DNA of 64,000 bases from an uncultured Gammaproteobacteria bacterium (GTDB lineage: Bacteria > Pseudomonadota > Gammaproteobacteria > Ga0077536), in assembly GCA_938082545.1 (NCBI GenBank), contig CALKCL010000017.1, forward strand, positions 62,001-126,000. The letters are read 5' to 3'. This document shows positions 8,719 through 19,300 of the stretch, piece by piece (within the stretch, counting starts at the first letter, position 1; the number at the start of each line of letters is the position of its first letter). The translations under genes and the position numbers were made by a program. The notes beneath the pieces are model-generated. The model had not been told where the DNA came from, ran no database searches, and was given only the letters and a program-made list of their open reading frames with translations.

Positions 8719-9750
8719 TCACCTATTCAAAGGTATTTTTCCTTTAGCAATCTCATCCCTCCAGTGATTCAGTAAGTCACCGAACATCTGCCGAGCAGGT
8801 ATCTCTGGTTTCCAATTAATAGTAGAGCTGATTTTTGTATTATCAAACATTTGATAATCAGCATCAATGGGACGTAACCTCTCGGCATCAGTTACAACTT
8901 TAATATCTTGTCGGTTACTCATACTCAAAATAAGCTCAATAACTTCAGGTAATTTAAAAGCTTCTTCTCCAGCAATATTGAAACAATCACCACACTTAAT
9001 ATTTCCTTTCTCACTCTCCTGAAGAAGCAAAAAATAAGCTCTAACCGCATCCCGTGTATCTTGGAAAGTCCGTGTGCTCGACAGATTGCCTACCTTAATA
9101 ATAGGCTCCTGCAATCCAGCTTCAATCATGGCTATTTGCTTGGCTACAGTGCTCTCAAAAAAAACATCACTCCGCCGAGGACCAGAATGAGTTCCCATTC
9201 TTGTTATAAACGTTCGTATTCCATAAGCTTCCCCATAAAATTGTCCCAGATAGTCCGTTCCAATTTTACTAATACTGTAGGGGCTTGCACCATGAAAAGT
9301 TGTATCTTCTGCCAAAGCCACTCCGGGTTTTGCCTTGCCATACACTTCACTTGATGAACACACATGTACAACAGGATCATACCCATCATTTTCCTTAAGT
9401 TGCCGAATGTTCTCAAGAAGATTTGCCGTGCCAATAATATTGGTCTGCAAGGTCTCAATTGGACTATTGAACGATGTTTTAGGATACGATTGTGCCGCTA
9501 AATGTGAAATAAACTCAGGTCTAACATCTCGCAACATTCTTGATATCGCTACCGAATCATTCAAATCAGCATAATAGACGCTAATTCTGTCATTCTTGTT
9601 AATTCTTCCTGTCAGGTGATACAAATTATCCATTGGCTCCTGCCAACGCATCATCCCAACCACGTCATAGTCTGTGTTTTCCAAAATGTAATCCGCCAAC
9701 TGCGACCCAACCTGACCTGTTATTCCCGTTATTAGTATTTTTTTGCTCAC
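8719..9750 (-). CDS. GDP-sugar 4,6-dehydratase, probably acting on GDP-D-glycero-D-manno-heptose
   Basis: A 343-residue extended short-chain dehydrogenase of the GDP-mannose 4,6-dehydratase group. TGITGQVG is the NAD(P) loop, SSSEVYG carries the Ser-Glu of the active site, and SPYSISK gives the Tyr-x3-Lys. The RMG-THSGPRR segment is a family hallmark. I favour the GTG start at 9750, which has GAGGAA just upstream and begins SKKILITG; an ATG at 9783 would add 11 residues. Lying next to the GDP-heptose genes, it probably makes GDP-6-deoxy-4-keto-heptose (DmhA-like). Action on GDP-mannose is the alternative, although no manC or manB is seen here. Confidence 0.82.
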   Translation of the reverse strand: MSKKILITGITGQVGSQLADYILENTDYDVVGMMRWQEPMDNLYHLTGRINKNDRISVYYADLNDSVAISRMLRDVRPEFISHLAAQSYPKTSFNSPIETLQTNIIGTANLLENIRQLKENDGYDPVVHVCSSSEVYGKAKPGVALAEDTTFHGASPYSISKIGTDYLGQFYGEAYGIRTFITRMGTHSGPRRSDVFFESTVAKQIAMIEAGLQEPIIKVGNLSSTRTFQDTRDAVRAYFLLLQESEKGNIKCGDCFNIAGEEAFKLPEVIELILSMSNRQDIKVVTDAERLRPIDADYQMFDNTKISSTINWKPEIPARQMFGDLLNHWRDEIAKGKIPLNR

Positions 9751-9787
9751 TTCGTTCCTCAAAACTTGAAAACTGATATTCATTCAG

Positions 9788-10648
9788 CTAGCTTGATGCA
9801 AACTCTATTTTCGCGGCATCAAGCAAACTACGAGCCGGTCGACCTAGTAGATTGGATAGCACAGGAGATGTCATTGCAATAATTTTGGGTCTATTCTTAA
9901 AAAACGCTTCTTCAGGCTCTGTTACCTGGAACCTCAAATTAGGGGTTCCAGCACTCTTCAAGCATTCAGCAAAATCTATTCTTGAAAGGACTTTTGGCCC
10001 ACCAAAATTAATCACTTGTTGTGGAAACTCGTCCCAGCGTTCAGCCAGAGCAAGAGCACCCTCAACAACATCATTACGATGAATAATCGCCCGATAAAAG
10101 GGGTGGAATAAATCAGCTTCCTCTCCACGTTCCTCGCATCCGATCAAATACTTAGTAAACTTATCTTCTTGCGAAAATACGTATGAAAGACGGATAGATT
10201 TGAAGAGTGGGTTGCCTAAAAAACGTTTCTCCACCTCATGCTTCATTTCAGCATATTCACCAGCCGGATTAATTTCTGAAGCCTCATCAACGGTATCGCC
10301 GCACTCACCATACACCGTATCACTAGAGAAAAACACTACTCGCCCACCACGCGCCATAACATTGGTTACAAATTCTGATGTGCCTGTCACATTAACAGCC
10401 CAAGCGTAGTCATGTTCATTAGCGCAAATATCGGGGCGGGAAAGCGCAGCAGTTAAGAGCACAACATCACCTAACAGAATAAGCTCGTAATCAAAATCAG
10501 CAGGGGCATCCAAACGCAAAGGGAGCAAACCATTTGCACCAATGGATGAGGCGCCAAATGCGCCACCACGAGCTTCGGCCTTGTTCAACAATAGCTTACC
10601 TATATACCCAGTAGCCCCAACAACAAATACTTTGTAACCTTCATTCAT
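9788..10648 (-). CDS. Sugar-nucleotide reductase/epimerase (SDR), candidate GDP-4-keto-heptose reductase
   Basis: A 286-residue Rossmann protein with an N-terminal GATGYIG, the FFSSDTVYG strand containing the catalytic Ser/Asp region, and YAEMK as the Tyr-x3-Lys. It resembles RmlD-type reductases in length and order. It sits just upstream (in transcription) of the dehydratase, so it could reduce the 4-keto group to finish GDP-6-deoxy-heptose. That substrate is inference from context only; an epimerase role is possible. Confidence 0.7.
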   Translation of the reverse strand: MNEGYKVFVVGATGYIGKLLLNKAEARGGAFGASSIGANGLLPLRLDAPADFDYELILLGDVVLLTAALSRPDICANEHDYAWAVNVTGTSEFVTNVMARGGRVVFFSSDTVYGECGDTVDEASEINPAGEYAEMKHEVEKRFLGNPLFKSIRLSYVFSQEDKFTKYLIGCEERGEEADLFHPFYRAIIHRNDVVEGALALAERWDEFPQQVINFGGPKVLSRIDFAECLKSAGTPNLRFQVTEPEEAFFKNRPKIIAMTSPVLSNLLGRPARSLLDAAKIEFASS

Positions 10649-10697
10649 CGAAACAACTCTTTTCCTTAAATAACATTCGTTCTCTAGTGCAAATCAA

Positions 10698-12692
10698 TCA
10701 TGGCCACGTCACTATTCTAGGGTAGGCAAAGCCCACCCAGTGAGAATTTAACACACCACCTGACTCTTCAATACTAAACCTGATCGATACGCGCTTTCCC
10801 TCGAATTGTCGCAACGATATTAGGATAGGATGGAACCGCAACTGGGTGTCTGCTTCTGGCGAAGGTAAATCAAAATGATATGAAGCCGAAATTGCATCTA
10901 ATCCTTTTGAATTGAACTCAATGACGGCACGAGCATGGTTTAGACTTGGGTAAATCATACTAACTCCCGCTAGAAAAAATGCTTCATTAGGTATTTCAAT
11001 ATTCTGATACCGATAAGAAAAGTTTGGCACAATTGTTAGAGTATTTATATTTCCAATCGTTGATTCCCAGGGCAGTAGCAATACTCCCTTGCCTGATGGA
11101 GTGTCAACCTTAGCCGTGTTGTTCAAACTCCCATCTTGAAAATTCGAAATAAAATCATATGCCAAATTACTAGTATATATCCGGTATAAGCCTCGCCACT
11201 CGTTAGTTATTTCTTTTAACTTGTTACCTTCATTGTCTACTAATAAAAATATCCTCGCATTATCGGCTACATTTAATGTAAAAGAATCTTCAATCTTCGT
11301 CACACAATTCAATGCTCTAGGATGATCTTCATAAACTTCAAAAAATCTACCGCCGGCCAAAGACCAGGAACAATGTTCTTTCGCAGTATTAATAAAAACA
11401 AGTTGCTGCCCCCTCTCCATTTTAAAATCATTTATACTATGCTTAACTGCCGCAACAAAGTCTGCAGATCGAGCAAGATATAAGTTTCCGAAACTTTTTA
11501 CATAAATTCTATCAAGAAAAACAACCGCACAAGTTATTGCAAATGCTAATAACCACATCGGAATTCGACCCACTTTATTTACTCGCCCCGAGATCCATGC
11601 TGGGAAAAATATTATTATGCTAACAAACGAACCCGTTAACCAGCGCTGTTCAAGTCGTATCGTTGAAATCGCTGGGGCAAGTAACAACCCCCCAAGGAAA
11701 AGCAACATCAAGGGGAAGAAAGCTATTTCCCACTTATTGACCACGCTTTTACTTATACATTTACAAACCCACCCATAAAGCATAAACAACCACAAAATAA
11801 CTAACGCAAAAGCAAATAACCACGCATATGAATCTTGAAGATCGGTTATGCTCACACCGACCAAATACTCTGGACCAATGTTGAAGCCAAATATAGAAGA
11901 AATAGCCTCATACAGGTGGCGAAAAACTCTAGATATATTACCCCCTATATACGAGCCGCCAGTTCCAACAAAAAATGGTGTGTGAAGCACTGTTAACTTG
12001 TAAGCAACATTAAAAATAGGTATTAACAAGCAACTTAAAAGTAGCGCCAGTCTACTGTTTTGTGGCAATTGTCGGACAGATGGCGAAAGCAAAAAAAACA
12101 CAAACAGCCAGACAAATACGACTATGTAGCGCTCATGTGCATGTATTAAAAGAAACCCCAATAATACTGACAGCCCTCCCCATAACAAACTGTGTTTTGT
12201 GTTTTCATGGGTGCGAACAGCTGAATACATCAAGCCTATAAAAAGTAAAAAAGACAGTGCCTCTGCTGCAATCACTTGTGTTATAGCCACTGTGGAAAAT
12301 CTAAAACTTGCCACAGCAAGGGACATCATAATAGCTAATAGCCAGTGTCCATCACTAATGCGCCTAACTATGAAAAAAACCAGAAGTGCGCTTAATCCAT
12401 TAAGCAAAAGGTTCACAGCAATGTGAGGGTAAGTCGAAGCACCAAAAAAATTAAACAACAGCATTGCATAGCCAAAACCAATCGGCCTGAATCTTTCCTG
12501 ATATGTTGAAAGAAAAAGATCTGATACTTTTGCACCGTATCCACCATCTTTCATTGAGAGATAGAAAAACAAATCATCTCCGTAAAATACAGAGGACACA
12601 TAAGGCATAAAGCGCCACGCAGCAATCATTATTGCTAACACTAAAATCATTAAAAAAAATAATCTGTGACTCCATATAAGCGGCATTCTCAT
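10698..12692 (-). CDS. Large polytopic membrane protein, likely GT-C type glycosyltransferase
   Basis: A 664-residue protein. Residues 1 to about 400 hold ten or more hydrophobic helices; the first periplasmic loop contains YGDDLFFY, a paired acidic site like those of GT-C enzymes that use polyprenyl-phosphate sugars. The last 230 residues or so are soluble and beta-rich, with no recognised fold. The start overlaps the upstream stop (TAATG). With the GtrA-like and GtrB-like genes upstream in the same operon, it is a candidate serotype-specific transferase (GtrC role) adding a side sugar to the O-antigen in the periplasm. Family not named with certainty. Confidence 0.65.
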   Translation of the reverse strand: MRMPLIWSHRLFFLMILVLAIMIAAWRFMPYVSSVFYGDDLFFYLSMKDGGYGAKVSDLFLSTYQERFRPIGFGYAMLLFNFFGASTYPHIAVNLLLNGLSALLVFFIVRRISDGHWLLAIMMSLAVASFRFSTVAITQVIAAEALSFLLFIGLMYSAVRTHENTKHSLLWGGLSVLLGFLLIHAHERYIVVFVWLFVFFLLSPSVRQLPQNSRLALLLSCLLIPIFNVAYKLTVLHTPFFVGTGGSYIGGNISRVFRHLYEAISSIFGFNIGPEYLVGVSITDLQDSYAWLFAFALVILWLFMLYGWVCKCISKSVVNKWEIAFFPLMLLFLGGLLLAPAISTIRLEQRWLTGSFVSIIIFFPAWISGRVNKVGRIPMWLLAFAITCAVVFLDRIYVKSFGNLYLARSADFVAAVKHSINDFKMERGQQLVFINTAKEHCSWSLAGGRFFEVYEDHPRALNCVTKIEDSFTLNVADNARIFLLVDNEGNKLKEITNEWRGLYRIYTSNLAYDFISNFQDGSLNNTAKVDTPSGKGVLLLPWESTIGNINTLTIVPNFSYRYQNIEIPNEAFFLAGVSMIYPSLNHARAVIEFNSKGLDAISASYHFDLPSPEADTQLRFHPILISLRQFEGKRVSIRFSIEESGGVLNSHWVGFAYPRIVTWP

Positions 12693-14023
12693 TATCTGAG
12701 CCCAACATCTAATTGATTCATTAATATCTTACTTATCGCACGACCTTCACGAATGGCATAATTTGTCCCGCGATCTTCTGGGTATATTTGCGCCATGGTA
12801 GAAATTAAAGCATTCTCAAATGGAGTCTCTCTACCAGGAACATACTGCGAATAGTTTCGTTCTGTCACCGGCTGTGCAAATTCCGCACGCCAAACTCGGT
12901 GTTCTATAACCCATGAGCGATCCATTTCAGGAAACATACGTTTGAGATGCTCCAAGGCAAAATCGACATATTGCTCATCACTGTATGACCAAACGGGGTC
13001 TTCCACTGGCAAATATCGAGAAAGAAAAGCGATATGCGTACCCTTGTAGTTTTCGGGTAAATCGAAATTAGTGTGTTCGATTACTCCAACAAAAGGAAAG
13101 CCAGGGTCGTTAACATTAAGCCAATAGGTATCAGACAAACTCTGTTTAAGGCGCAAAACCAAACACATATTTCCTAGATAGCGGACTCGACGCAAGCGCT
13201 CAAGCCAACTTTTCTCAACAGCACCATCAAAAATATTAGCAATAATTGGAAATGCCGGCGTAAATAAAAACTGACTGCCAGTCACTTCGCCATGATTGGT
13301 ATTTAAAGCTACTATTCGAGCGCCATCTGAGCGTATTCCCGTCACTTTTTCACCAAGAGCCACCTCGCCACCAGTGCTTTCAATTGCTAAAACCATTGAC
13401 TCTGCAAGACGACCAAAACCACCCTGAAAATATGCCAGCTCTTCACCACCTTTATCATTACGCGTACTGCCACGAAGAACTAATTTTTTCCACATCCAAA
13501 CCGCATTCACAGCCTCTGCATAAATTGAAAACTTTGATGTAATTAGCGGTTCCCACACTACACGGTAAACGGTCTTGCCACAAAGAGACTCCAACCACTC
13601 ACGGATGCTTAGATGTTCAATTGTTCGCCAGTCCTTAATTCGGCGAACCTGGAAAACTAAAAGACCAAGTCGAATACGATCGATAAATGAAAGTGCCGTA
13701 AACCGAAGTAAATCCATCGGCGTTGACAACTTCCACATGCGTCCATTGAAATACATACCAGTACGTGTAGGTAACGTAATTACGTCCCCCTCCATGCCCA
13801 ATTCTTTGACTAGCTCTGGTACGTAGACATCGTTGTTGAACCAGTGGTGGTAAAACTTTTCCAGGTTTACCCCATCGGAAAATTCAAAAGTTCCTGCAAG
13901 TCCACCCACCGTAGAATCAGCTTCAATGACTCGTACACTACGTCCTTGCTTAGAAAGTACATAAGCTGCGGTTAATCCCGTAAAACCACCACCAACAATG
14001 ACCACATCATGTTTTTTTGACAT
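12692..14023 (-). CDS. FAD-dependent oxidoreductase of the amine oxidase/UDP-galactopyranose mutase-like group
   Basis: A 443-residue flavoprotein. VVIVGGGFTGLTAAYVL is the dinucleotide-binding start, EADSTVGGLAG follows, and the C-terminal REGRAISKIL is a second FAD-contact region. The KFYHHWF stretch after the N-terminal FAD domain is typical of a group often found beside GtrA-like and GT2 genes. The reaction is unknown: it may rearrange or oxidise a lipid-linked or nucleotide sugar, or desaturate a carrier lipid. It is translationally coupled to the membrane protein that follows. Confidence 0.75.
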   Translation of the reverse strand: MSKKHDVVIVGGGFTGLTAAYVLSKQGRSVRVIEADSTVGGLAGTFEFSDGVNLEKFYHHWFNNDVYVPELVKELGMEGDVITLPTRTGMYFNGRMWKLSTPMDLLRFTALSFIDRIRLGLLVFQVRRIKDWRTIEHLSIREWLESLCGKTVYRVVWEPLITSKFSIYAEAVNAVWMWKKLVLRGSTRNDKGGEELAYFQGGFGRLAESMVLAIESTGGEVALGEKVTGIRSDGARIVALNTNHGEVTGSQFLFTPAFPIIANIFDGAVEKSWLERLRRVRYLGNMCLVLRLKQSLSDTYWLNVNDPGFPFVGVIEHTNFDLPENYKGTHIAFLSRYLPVEDPVWSYSDEQYVDFALEHLKRMFPEMDRSWVIEHRVWRAEFAQPVTERNYSQYVPGRETPFENALISTMAQIYPEDRGTNYAIREGRAISKILMNQLDVGLR

Positions 14024-14070
14024 TTAAAACCCTTTTCTGAATATTACGACAGCATGGAACCTAAAATCGC

Positions 14071-14460
14071 TTACACACTTTTTGATTGATCACGTAATCT
14101 TTCTCTAAAAGTAAATCGACGGTTCATAGAGAATTGGATAACTACCACTATTGGTAATGTCAGTAGTTTGGCAATTTTGGCATCAAAAAACATGACATCA
14201 ACCATCAGCCATAGCATCAAGGCGGATGCTGTAAAGCCGACCGCTGCCACTCCCAGAAAAATCGCTAGGCGGCTTGCTGGTTTATCGTGAACACCAAAAG
14301 TTATTTTACGATTCAGAAAAAAGCTAACCAATGTACCAGACAAATAACCTAAAACATTGGCTGCCTGATACCAGAGCCCAAATGTAAGCGCTGAATAATA
14401 AATTAAATAATCGGTAGTGACACCGATCCCGCCACATAGGCAATAAAGTAAAAATTGCAT
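14071..14460 (-). CDS. GtrA family membrane protein
   Basis: A 129-residue protein with four hydrophobic segments and the conserved YLSGTLVSFFLNRKITF near residue 40, followed near the C-terminus by FSMNRRFTF, both typical of GtrA. The family is thought to flip undecaprenyl-phosphate-linked sugars across the inner membrane. ATG at 14460 overlaps the stop of the GT2 gene (TGATG); a GTG codon sits immediately before it. Gene order GT2 then GtrA is the usual one. Confidence 0.88.
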   Translation of the reverse strand: MQFLLYCLCGGIGVTTDYLIYYSALTFGLWYQAANVLGYLSGTLVSFFLNRKITFGVHDKPASRLAIFLGVAAVGFTASALMLWLMVDVMFFDAKIAKLLTLPIVVVIQFSMNRRFTFRERLRDQSKSV

Positions 14461-15443
14461 CACGTTTTCGAACCTTCATTGAGATTATTGGATGCATCTA
14501 GCCCTACTGTTTCAGCTATAACGTATTGAGGTCGTTCATTAATTGTAAGCAATACCCTCCCGAGGTACTCTCCTATCATGCCAAGGGCCAATAATTGGAC
14601 CCCTCCTACAATCAAAATTGTTACCATTAACGATGACCAACCAATAGGCATAACATTGAGTGCGAATCTTTGGATAATCAAAAAAATTGCCAGTAAAAAT
14701 CCCATGCCAGAGAAAATCATACCTACTAATGAGGTTAGGCGAAGCGGTATAACAGAAAAATTCGTAGCCATTTTCAACCAAAGCGACAAGGATTTACGCA
14801 GTCCATAACTACTGTCTCCTGCATAGCGCTCATGGTGATCTACATCAACCGATGCGATGTTTCTTGTAACAGAAAGAATTAAACCGTCCACATAAACATA
14901 AGGGCCACGATAACGAAGAATGTCATCACGAATTACAGACTTCATGGCACGAAAAGGAGAAAGATAGAGATCTCTCGGCTTTTGCATAAGGTACACAGCC
15001 GCTAGGTTATTTATACGACTGCCGGTAATTTTCCATAAAGCATGATTGCGATTTTTGAATCGTGCGTAGGCAACATCGTATCCTTGCTCAATTTCCTGAA
15101 GCAACATTGGAATGTCCGCAGGCGAGTGCTGAAGATCATCATCCATCGTCACAATAATCGTACCCCTAGCTTTAGCAAACCCCGCCATAAGCGCATTGTG
15201 CTGCCCTGCATTAACGCGGAGTAATATTCCTTGTACTTGAACATAATCTTTAGAAAGCGCTTGAATAACTTGCCAGCTATTGTCTGGCGAGCGATCACAT
15301 ACGAAAATTATCTCGTAGCTTCCTTGTACAGCCTCTAAACCAACCAATACTTTATGTATCTGCGCGACTAATTCAGCCAGAACTTGTTCACTTCCATATA
15401 CCGGAATAACAACAGATAGCTTACACAGATCTTCATTACCCAT
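14460..15443 (-). CDS. GtrB/ArnC-like family 2 glycosyltransferase
   Basis: A 327-residue GT2 with the polyprenyl-phosphate sugar synthase layout. VVIPVYGSE opens the nucleotide-sugar domain, VTMDDDLQHSP near residue 95 is the DxD metal site, and two hydrophobic helices near residues 235-265 and 270-300 anchor the C-terminus, ending EYLGRVL-ERPQY as in GtrB and ArnC. It should load a sugar onto undecaprenyl phosphate, with the GtrA-like partner downstream. It overlaps the preceding epimerase gene by 8 bases. Confidence 0.88.
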   Translation of the reverse strand: MGNEDLCKLSVVIPVYGSEQVLAELVAQIHKVLVGLEAVQGSYEIIFVCDRSPDNSWQVIQALSKDYVQVQGILLRVNAGQHNALMAGFAKARGTIIVTMDDDLQHSPADIPMLLQEIEQGYDVAYARFKNRNHALWKITGSRINNLAAVYLMQKPRDLYLSPFRAMKSVIRDDILRYRGPYVYVDGLILSVTRNIASVDVDHHERYAGDSSYGLRKSLSLWLKMATNFSVIPLRLTSLVGMIFSGMGFLLAIFLIIQRFALNVMPIGWSSLMVTILIVGGVQLLALGMIGEYLGRVLLTINERPQYVIAETVGLDASNNLNEGSKT

Positions 15444-16116
15444 AGTATTTCCTTATTAGTCGTTCATTATAAGTTTCGTCGAAATTCACACCTGATTGAT
15501 TTGCTACCGTCGCAGCCAAGCTAGAATCAATTGAGTACGTGCCTCCAATATCAAGTGCCGTATAGCTTGCCTTCTTATCTAAAACCACCTCAAAAACATT
15601 AACCAACTGAGGTATGGAGATCGCAAAGGGAGATGCAATATTTATTGTACTATTATGAGCACGAGAAGACTGAACCAGGCAATTCACAATTAAAGCAACA
15701 TCGTCAACATCGATCAGATTTCTTTTAGCATGCCGCCATATTTGGAAAGTAGTCTCTGATGTGATTTTTTGATAGAGGTAATTTGTTAGCGTATTTGGGT
15801 TAGGTGTTACCCCCACAACTTGAGGCAGTCTGAAAATAGCATAGTTTTCAGATGAACTAACTAGAGACTCCATTTCTTTCTTATGAATCACATAGCCTGT
15901 ATCAGAAAGTTCAGGATCACTTATACTGCAAGTACTGAAGTAAATAGTAAACTTTTCTTCACAAAGTGCCTTTATCAACATTTGTCGCTCACGCAAAAAT
16001 TCTTCATGGCGGGTTTCTTTAGAATTAGAAACTCCCGATGCAAAAACAAGCACATTTGAATCATTGATGTAGTGACTATCGAATGCTTTAGCAAGCAGAC
16101 CGTTACCTATTATCAT
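15436..16116 (-). CDS. NAD(P)-dependent sugar epimerase/reductase-like protein
   Basis: A 226-residue Rossmann-type protein starting MIIGNGLLAKAF, a G-x-G-x2-A loop. IYFSTCSISDPE and the following YVIHKKEME give a Ser/Tyr/Lys active-site pattern. A longer frame reaching 16230 adds 38 residues without similarity to the family, so I start at 16116; the ribosome site there is weak (AGGTT). It heads the GT2-GtrA-oxidoreductase block and may supply its sugar nucleotide. Substrate unknown. Confidence 0.68.
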   Translation of the reverse strand: MIIGNGLLAKAFDSHYINDSNVLVFASGVSNSKETRHEEFLRERQMLIKALCEEKFTIYFSTCSISDPELSDTGYVIHKKEMESLVSSSENYAIFRLPQVVGVTPNPNTLTNYLYQKITSETTFQIWRHAKRNLIDVDDVALIVNCLVQSSRAHNSTINIASPFAISIPQLVNVFEVVLDKKASYTALDIGGTYSIDSSLAATVANQSGVNFDETYNERLIRKYYG

Positions 16117-16384
16117 TTTTAACCTATTATTCAGCCCAATAAGTGATATAAGTCTTCTAAAATAGAAAACTTCTATGTCGTGAGTCACCATACTCGAGAA
16201 AACATTAAGCCTTCCATGACTTAATGTCATTCAGTACGTTGACGACCATTAGCTCCTGACGTCCTCGTCACCTCGCTATCACATCGTTCTATGTTGTCTA
16301 TCCTTAGCTAACATATCATCCTAATAAAATATAAGACAAAAATTCCTGCTACCGAATAAATTTAAATACTCAATTATAAATGAG

Positions 16385-19300
16385 CTACAGTTTCCTAATT
16401 GATGAAACGGGATCAATTCCACGTGAATAATATGGAGCCGTATTCATGTTTTTTACAAATACTGCGATCATGTGAGTTGAAGTTAACTGACCACTTTCCA
16501 ATCCAGCTTCATCCTCTGCATGAACTTGGTCAATAAATGCTCTGTCCCATTCAGATTCTCGATTAAAATTGTGTCCAAAACAACGATCTACAAATATATC
16601 TATAGCACTTCCAAAGCCTACAAACTTCTCACATTCAAATCTTTCTAAGAGCAAGGGCAAAACCTCTTCCGCTCGAATCCCTTCAAAACCTTCCTTACTG
16701 CAATCCCAATTTTCATACTCTTTCTCAAGCCTATCTAGGAGAACATTATATCTATAGCTTTCTGGTAAATCTTTCCAAAACTTATTCACAATCTCAAGGG
16801 ATTCTGGCCAGCGCTGATGACCATTTCGCCCGATCATGTCAGAAATCAAAAAACTACCATGCGCATGAAGTCCCAGTTTAACTTGATCATACAGATGCTC
16901 AAGATTTGATACATGGTGTAAGGACTGATTCGCCATAACGCCATCATACTTATCTCCAGCTACCCAAGTGTTAAAATCTGCTTCTACAAAACGCATCTGG
17001 CTCAAGACTCCGTTTTCTCGAGCATTTTCCTTCCCTCGTTCAAGCATTACTGGATTAATTTCAAGACACTCAAAGATAAAGCCACTGAAACCAGAGTCAA
17101 CTAAGTTTTTTGCAATAGATACTTCCAAATCACAATTCCCCGCACCCACACTTACGAATCTAGCTGTTGTACTTTCTGTTCGATTCGCTGCCACCAAAAA
17201 ATTGGATGAAAAGAACTCTGCTATCGCACCAAATCCGGCTTCTTGGAATATTGGAACCAAGTATTTATTTGACCAATAATGGTAAATATCTGGAAGGTCA
17301 TGGACATTAACCTGTTTTTCATAAATCGCTAATTCTTGCTGAATTTTTTTCTGGTAAGCGGAATCAACATCTGTAGTTGCGAGTTGTTCAATATCAGTTG
17401 GTACAGTAGACTCAGATATATATAAAGTTAATGGCTTATCACCACGTGTAATCTCAAAATTCAATTCACAAAGAATGTCATTCAATATACTGTATGACCG
17501 CTCCGCTCCCCACATATTATCCGCAAATATCAGACCGTTTTTACTAATTTTATTCCAAGTAATTTCATCTTGATAAAGTTTTGCAATAGTGTTGGCAAAA
17601 TCTTCTGCGCCATCGGCGACACAAATGTTTTTACCATCGCTCAGCAACATGCCCTCTGCCGCAAGCGAGGTCGCTACCACCGGCAGTCCAACCGCCATTG
17701 CGGTGCCGATTTTGCCTTTAATACCTGCCCCAAAACGCAGCGGCGCAACCGAGACACGCATCTTGTCGAGCAGCGGCGTCAGGTCTTCGACAAAGCCAGT
17801 GATGGTGACGTCACTCGATACCAGCTCTTGTATCTCAGCAGGCGGTTTGCTCCCCACCACGTAAAAGTGAACACCAGATAGTTGCTTACGCAGCAGGGGC
17901 ATGACTTCTGCGACAAAGTACAGCACAGCATCCACGTTGGGGGTATGTTGATAGCCACCAATAAAGACAATGTCTCTACGCTCGACAAAGGTTTTGCTCG
18001 TTCCCTTGATATCCATGATCAACGGGAACACATGGAGCTTAGCATCTGGCAACATAGGCTGAAGAAGCTCGAGTTCAACTGCACTATGTAAAATACATGC
18101 ATCAGTAGCACGAATTACTGCTAGTTCGCGCTGCTTCATTTCATCTGCCGTTTTTTGTTTAGTCTTGTCTGATTGAAGTTCTGCTTCGCGTGACATCCGC
18201 AAGAAATGTAAGTCAACAGTGTGAAATAGCACCTTTGCTTTGGGGCAATGTTTCCTAATCAATTTTAGATGACGTTCAACCACTACCGGCCGGAATAATA
18301 AGGCTAAATCGTAGCGATTCTCAGATTCTTTTAAATGTTGCTCAACAGTGGTGACATAAGGTGCATATAGCACTTCAATACCCGCACGCTGTAAAGCGCT
18401 GGTGTACTCGGGTAACTGGAGGAAGTTGTCTTCTGGGATGAAGGTGACCTGGAAGTCCATTTCTCGTAATAATAACAAGAGATTAAATACTGTTACTGAG
18501 CCAGCATCTTGATTAGGCGTGGGGGTGCAGTGGTCAATTACTAAAACACGGCGCGTTGAGCGTCGATCTTTTGCGTTGTCTGCATCTACACCTGGCGCCT
18601 GATGTGCTTGCAATCGTTCTTGCCAGCGTGTGAATAATTTTTTGCTGTTCTCTATTTGGTATGCTTTGGTGCCTTGGTTTGTGTCGGTGCCAGAAGTAAT
18701 TCCTTCATAGTGGATAACAGTTGATAGAGGCTGATAAATTACCCGGTAGCCTTTGTCTCGAATTTTAAGTGCAAGGTCAGAGTCTTCGCAATAGGCTGGT
18801 AGATAGTGCTCATCAAAACCTCCTAGCTCATCAAAAAGTACCTTAGGAATCATTATAGATGCGCCTGAACAATAATCGACTTCTCTGGCGTAGTTATAGA
18901 CGGGGAGAAGTGGGTCTTGGCAACGGCCAAAATTCCATGCACTGCCATCTTGCCATATTATGCCTCCAGCTTCTTGCAATCGACCATCAGGGTAGACTAG
19001 CTTAGAGCCTGCCAATCCTGTGCCAGGAAATTCACTAAAAGTACGCAACAATTCATCCAGCCATTCGCTGGTGACTTGTGTGTCGTTATTCAGAAAGTAA
19101 AGATAGTCACCTTTGGCTTCAGTTGCTCCCGCGTTACACGAACTTATAAACCCCTGATTTTTTTCGTTACGTAATAAGCGGATGCCTTCAACTTTTGATA
19201 ACACATCAAATGAATCATCCAGTGAGCAGTCATCGACGACGATTAGTTCAAATTCAGATTGTGGTAAATTATTCATGATTGAGATGAGACATCGTAACGT

